This document shows, in pieces, positions 12,922-14,393 of a DNA stretch of 14,393 nucleotides. Every line of letters begins with the position of its first letter. The first letter of the stretch is position 1. Where the stretch lies: NCBI GenBank assembly GCA_905215445.1, contig CAJMPZ010000053.1, positions 1 through 14,393 of the forward strand. The letters run 5' to 3'. This DNA comes from an uncultured bacterium. Lineage in GTDB: Bacteria; Actinomycetota; Coriobacteriia; Coriobacteriales; Coriobacteriaceae. The translations under genes were made by a program, and so were the position numbers. Below the pieces are notes generated by a model, which saw nothing but the letters and a program-made list of their open reading frames with translations, was not told the DNA's origin and did not search any database.

Positions 12922-14393
12922 CTACTCCCCCAGCAGGGCCTTCTCGGGTGTGATCGGCAGCGAGCGAACCTGGTGGCCGGTGGCGTGTGCCACGGCCGAG
13001 GCTACGGCGGCGAGCGGCGTGTTGATGACGACCTCGCCGATCGACTTGGCACCAAACGGACCCGTCGGCTCGTAGCTCGGCTCAAAGGCCACGCGAATGC
13101 TGCCGATATCCAGGCGCGTGGGCAGCTTGTAGCTCATAAAGTTGCCGGTGCGCAGACGGCCACGGTCGTCGTGCTCGACGATCTCGTAGAGCGCATGACC
13201 GATACCCTGGGCAATGCCGCCCTCGGCCTGGACGCGCGCGAGCGCCTCGTTGATCACGGTGCCGCAGTCGACGGCCGCCGCGTAGTCCACCACGGTCACC
13301 TTGCCGGTGGCCTTGTCGACCTCGACCTCGGCAATGCCGGCCATAAACGGCGGGGGCGAAACGGGCAGGCAGGCAGAGGCGTGCGAGGTCAGCGCGTCGC
13401 CGCCCGCGATGTTCTTGACGCACAGGTTGGCAAAGTCGCGCAGCGTGAGGTAGCGGTTCTGCTCGCGCGCGGCGCGCTCGTCGGACAGACGCACGTACTG
13501 GCCATCGAAAACCACGTCGGCGGCGTCCACATCCCACATCTGGGCGGCCTTGGCACAAATCTTCTCACGCAGCTCGGTCGCGGCGTTCTTGGCGGCAAGG
13601 CCCGTCACGTAGGTACCGGAGCTCGCGTACGAACCGGCGTCGAACGGCGACACGTCGGTGTCCACGCCGCGCACCACGATCAGCGAGCTCTCCACGCCCA
13701 GCTCCTCGGCGGCAATCTGCGCCAGGATCGTGTCGACGCCCATGCCGTTATCGGTGGCGCCGGTGCCGATGGTAATGAAGCCGTCCTCTTCCAGGCGCAT
13801 GTCGATGCCGGCGATGTCCACGTTGGAGATGCCCGAGCCCTGCATGGTGAGCGCGCAGCCCAGGGCGCGCACGCGGTCGCCCAGATCGACGGCCAGCGGC
13901 TTATCGCGCCAACCGATCATATCCATCGCGCGCAGCAGGCAGCGGTCGAGCGCGCAGGCGTTGAGCCTCTCGTTGTAGTACTGCGGCATGATCTCGCCCT
14001 CGCGCACGATGTTCTTAAGGCGCAGGTCGGCGGGGTCCATGTGCAGCATGTCGGCGAGCTCGTTGACGGCGCTCTCCACGGCAAACTGGCCCTGGGTGGC
14101 ACCGTAGCCACGATACGCACCGCCACGGTTGGTATTGGTGTAGACGGCGTCCCAGCTAAAGCGGCTCGCCTTCACGTGGTTGTAGATGGGCAGGCTCTTG
14201 TGGCCCGAAAGGCCGATCGTCGTGGTGGCGTGCTCGCCATAGGCGCCGGCGTTGGACAGCGTGTGCAGGTCGATGGCCGTGATGGTGCCGTCGTTCATGG
14301 CGCCCAGCTTAACGGTCATCTGCATCTGGTGGCGCGAGTTGCCACAGCCATACTCGAAACCGACCGTATGGCAGACCTCGTGGAGGATATCAA
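12922..14393 (-). CDS. Xanthine dehydrogenase family molybdopterin-binding subunit, partial (C-terminal part)
   Basis: The visible 489 residues are the C-terminal part of a molybdenum hydroxylase large subunit (family usual length about 750 or more); the start lies beyond the right edge. The enzyme hydroxylates purines or other N-heterocycles, with electrons passing to separate FAD and 2Fe-2S subunits. Cofactor-binding segments are in order: GGAYRGYGATQGQF (from visible residue 90), QGSGIS, DNGMGVDT, SYASSGTYVTG, EGGIAQGIGHALYE, and GPFGAKSIGE, where the catalytic glutamate is Glu453 of the visible part. All expected motifs are intact, so an active enzyme is likely. The substrate (xanthine, nicotinate or another) cannot be told from this part; partner genes are not visible. 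A terminator follows the stop. Confidence 0.9.
   Translation of the reverse strand, partial: DILHEVCHTVGFEYGCGNSRHQMQMTVKLGAMNDGTITAIDLHTLSNAGAYGEHATTTIGLSGHKSLPIYNHVKASRFSWDAVYTNTNRGGAYRGYGATQGQFAVESAVNELADMLHMDPADLRLKNIVREGEIMPQYYNERLNACALDRCLLRAMDMIGWRDKPLAVDLGDRVRALGCALTMQGSGISNVDIAGIDMRLEEDGFITIGTGATDNGMGVDTILAQIAAEELGVESSLIVVRGVDTDVSPFDAGSYASSGTYVTGLAAKNAATELREKICAKAAQMWDVDAADVVFDGQYVRLSDERAAREQNRYLTLRDFANLCVKNIAGGDALTSHASACLPVSPPPFMAGIAEVEVDKATGKVTVVDYAAAVDCGTVINEALARVQAEGGIAQGIGHALYEIVEHDDRGRLRTGNFMSYKLPTRLDIGSIRVAFEPSYEPTGPFGAKSIGEVVINTPLAAVASAVAHATGHQVRSLPITPEKALLGE

Overview
The window is GC-rich bacterial DNA with gene content, codon use and gene order typical of the Coriobacteriia (Actinomycetota). 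A Collinsella-like gut anaerobe is my best guess; that rests on protein character and intergenic palindromes, not on a database match.

Layout. Positions 54-3027 (+) hold a tight three-gene set: a 5'-truncated GlpA-like FAD oxidoreductase with a C-terminal [2Fe-2S] domain, a second FAD/NAD-dependent oxidoreductase, and a small cysteine-rich DUF1667 protein. This is the anaerobic glycerol-3-phosphate dehydrogenase type of cluster. The first gene is broken at about position 53/54, where the sequence changes to what looks like the end of an inserted element. A complete M24 metallopeptidase (Xaa-Pro type) follows at 3153-4241 (+). Positions 4242-4481 are a convergent intergenic region filled with palindromes, including a 160-bp element with 32-bp inverted ends.

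From 4482 to the right end every gene is on the minus strand. In order of transcription (right to left) they are: the C-terminal part of a molybdenum hydroxylase (xanthine dehydrogenase family) running off the right edge; tRNA-Leu(UAG) with its own UUCG-loop terminator; trigger factor (tig); clpP; clpX; valS; and folC. tig-clpP-clpX is a protein folding and degradation block: trigger factor receives nascent chains, and ClpX unfolds substrates for ClpP. valS-folC is a common bacterial pairing.

The most unusual content is between genes. Nearly every gap holds a large and different inverted repeat: a 29-bp-armed hairpin after clpX, a nested 113-nt hairpin in the valS leader, a three-tier 99-nt structure between valS and folC, the 160-bp element after folC, an 11-bp-stem hairpin between tig and clpP, and two short GTCCCT-type hairpins flanking the peptidase gene. 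I recognise none of these as a named riboswitch or RNA family. They are the best candidates for undescribed structured RNAs or small mobile repeats.
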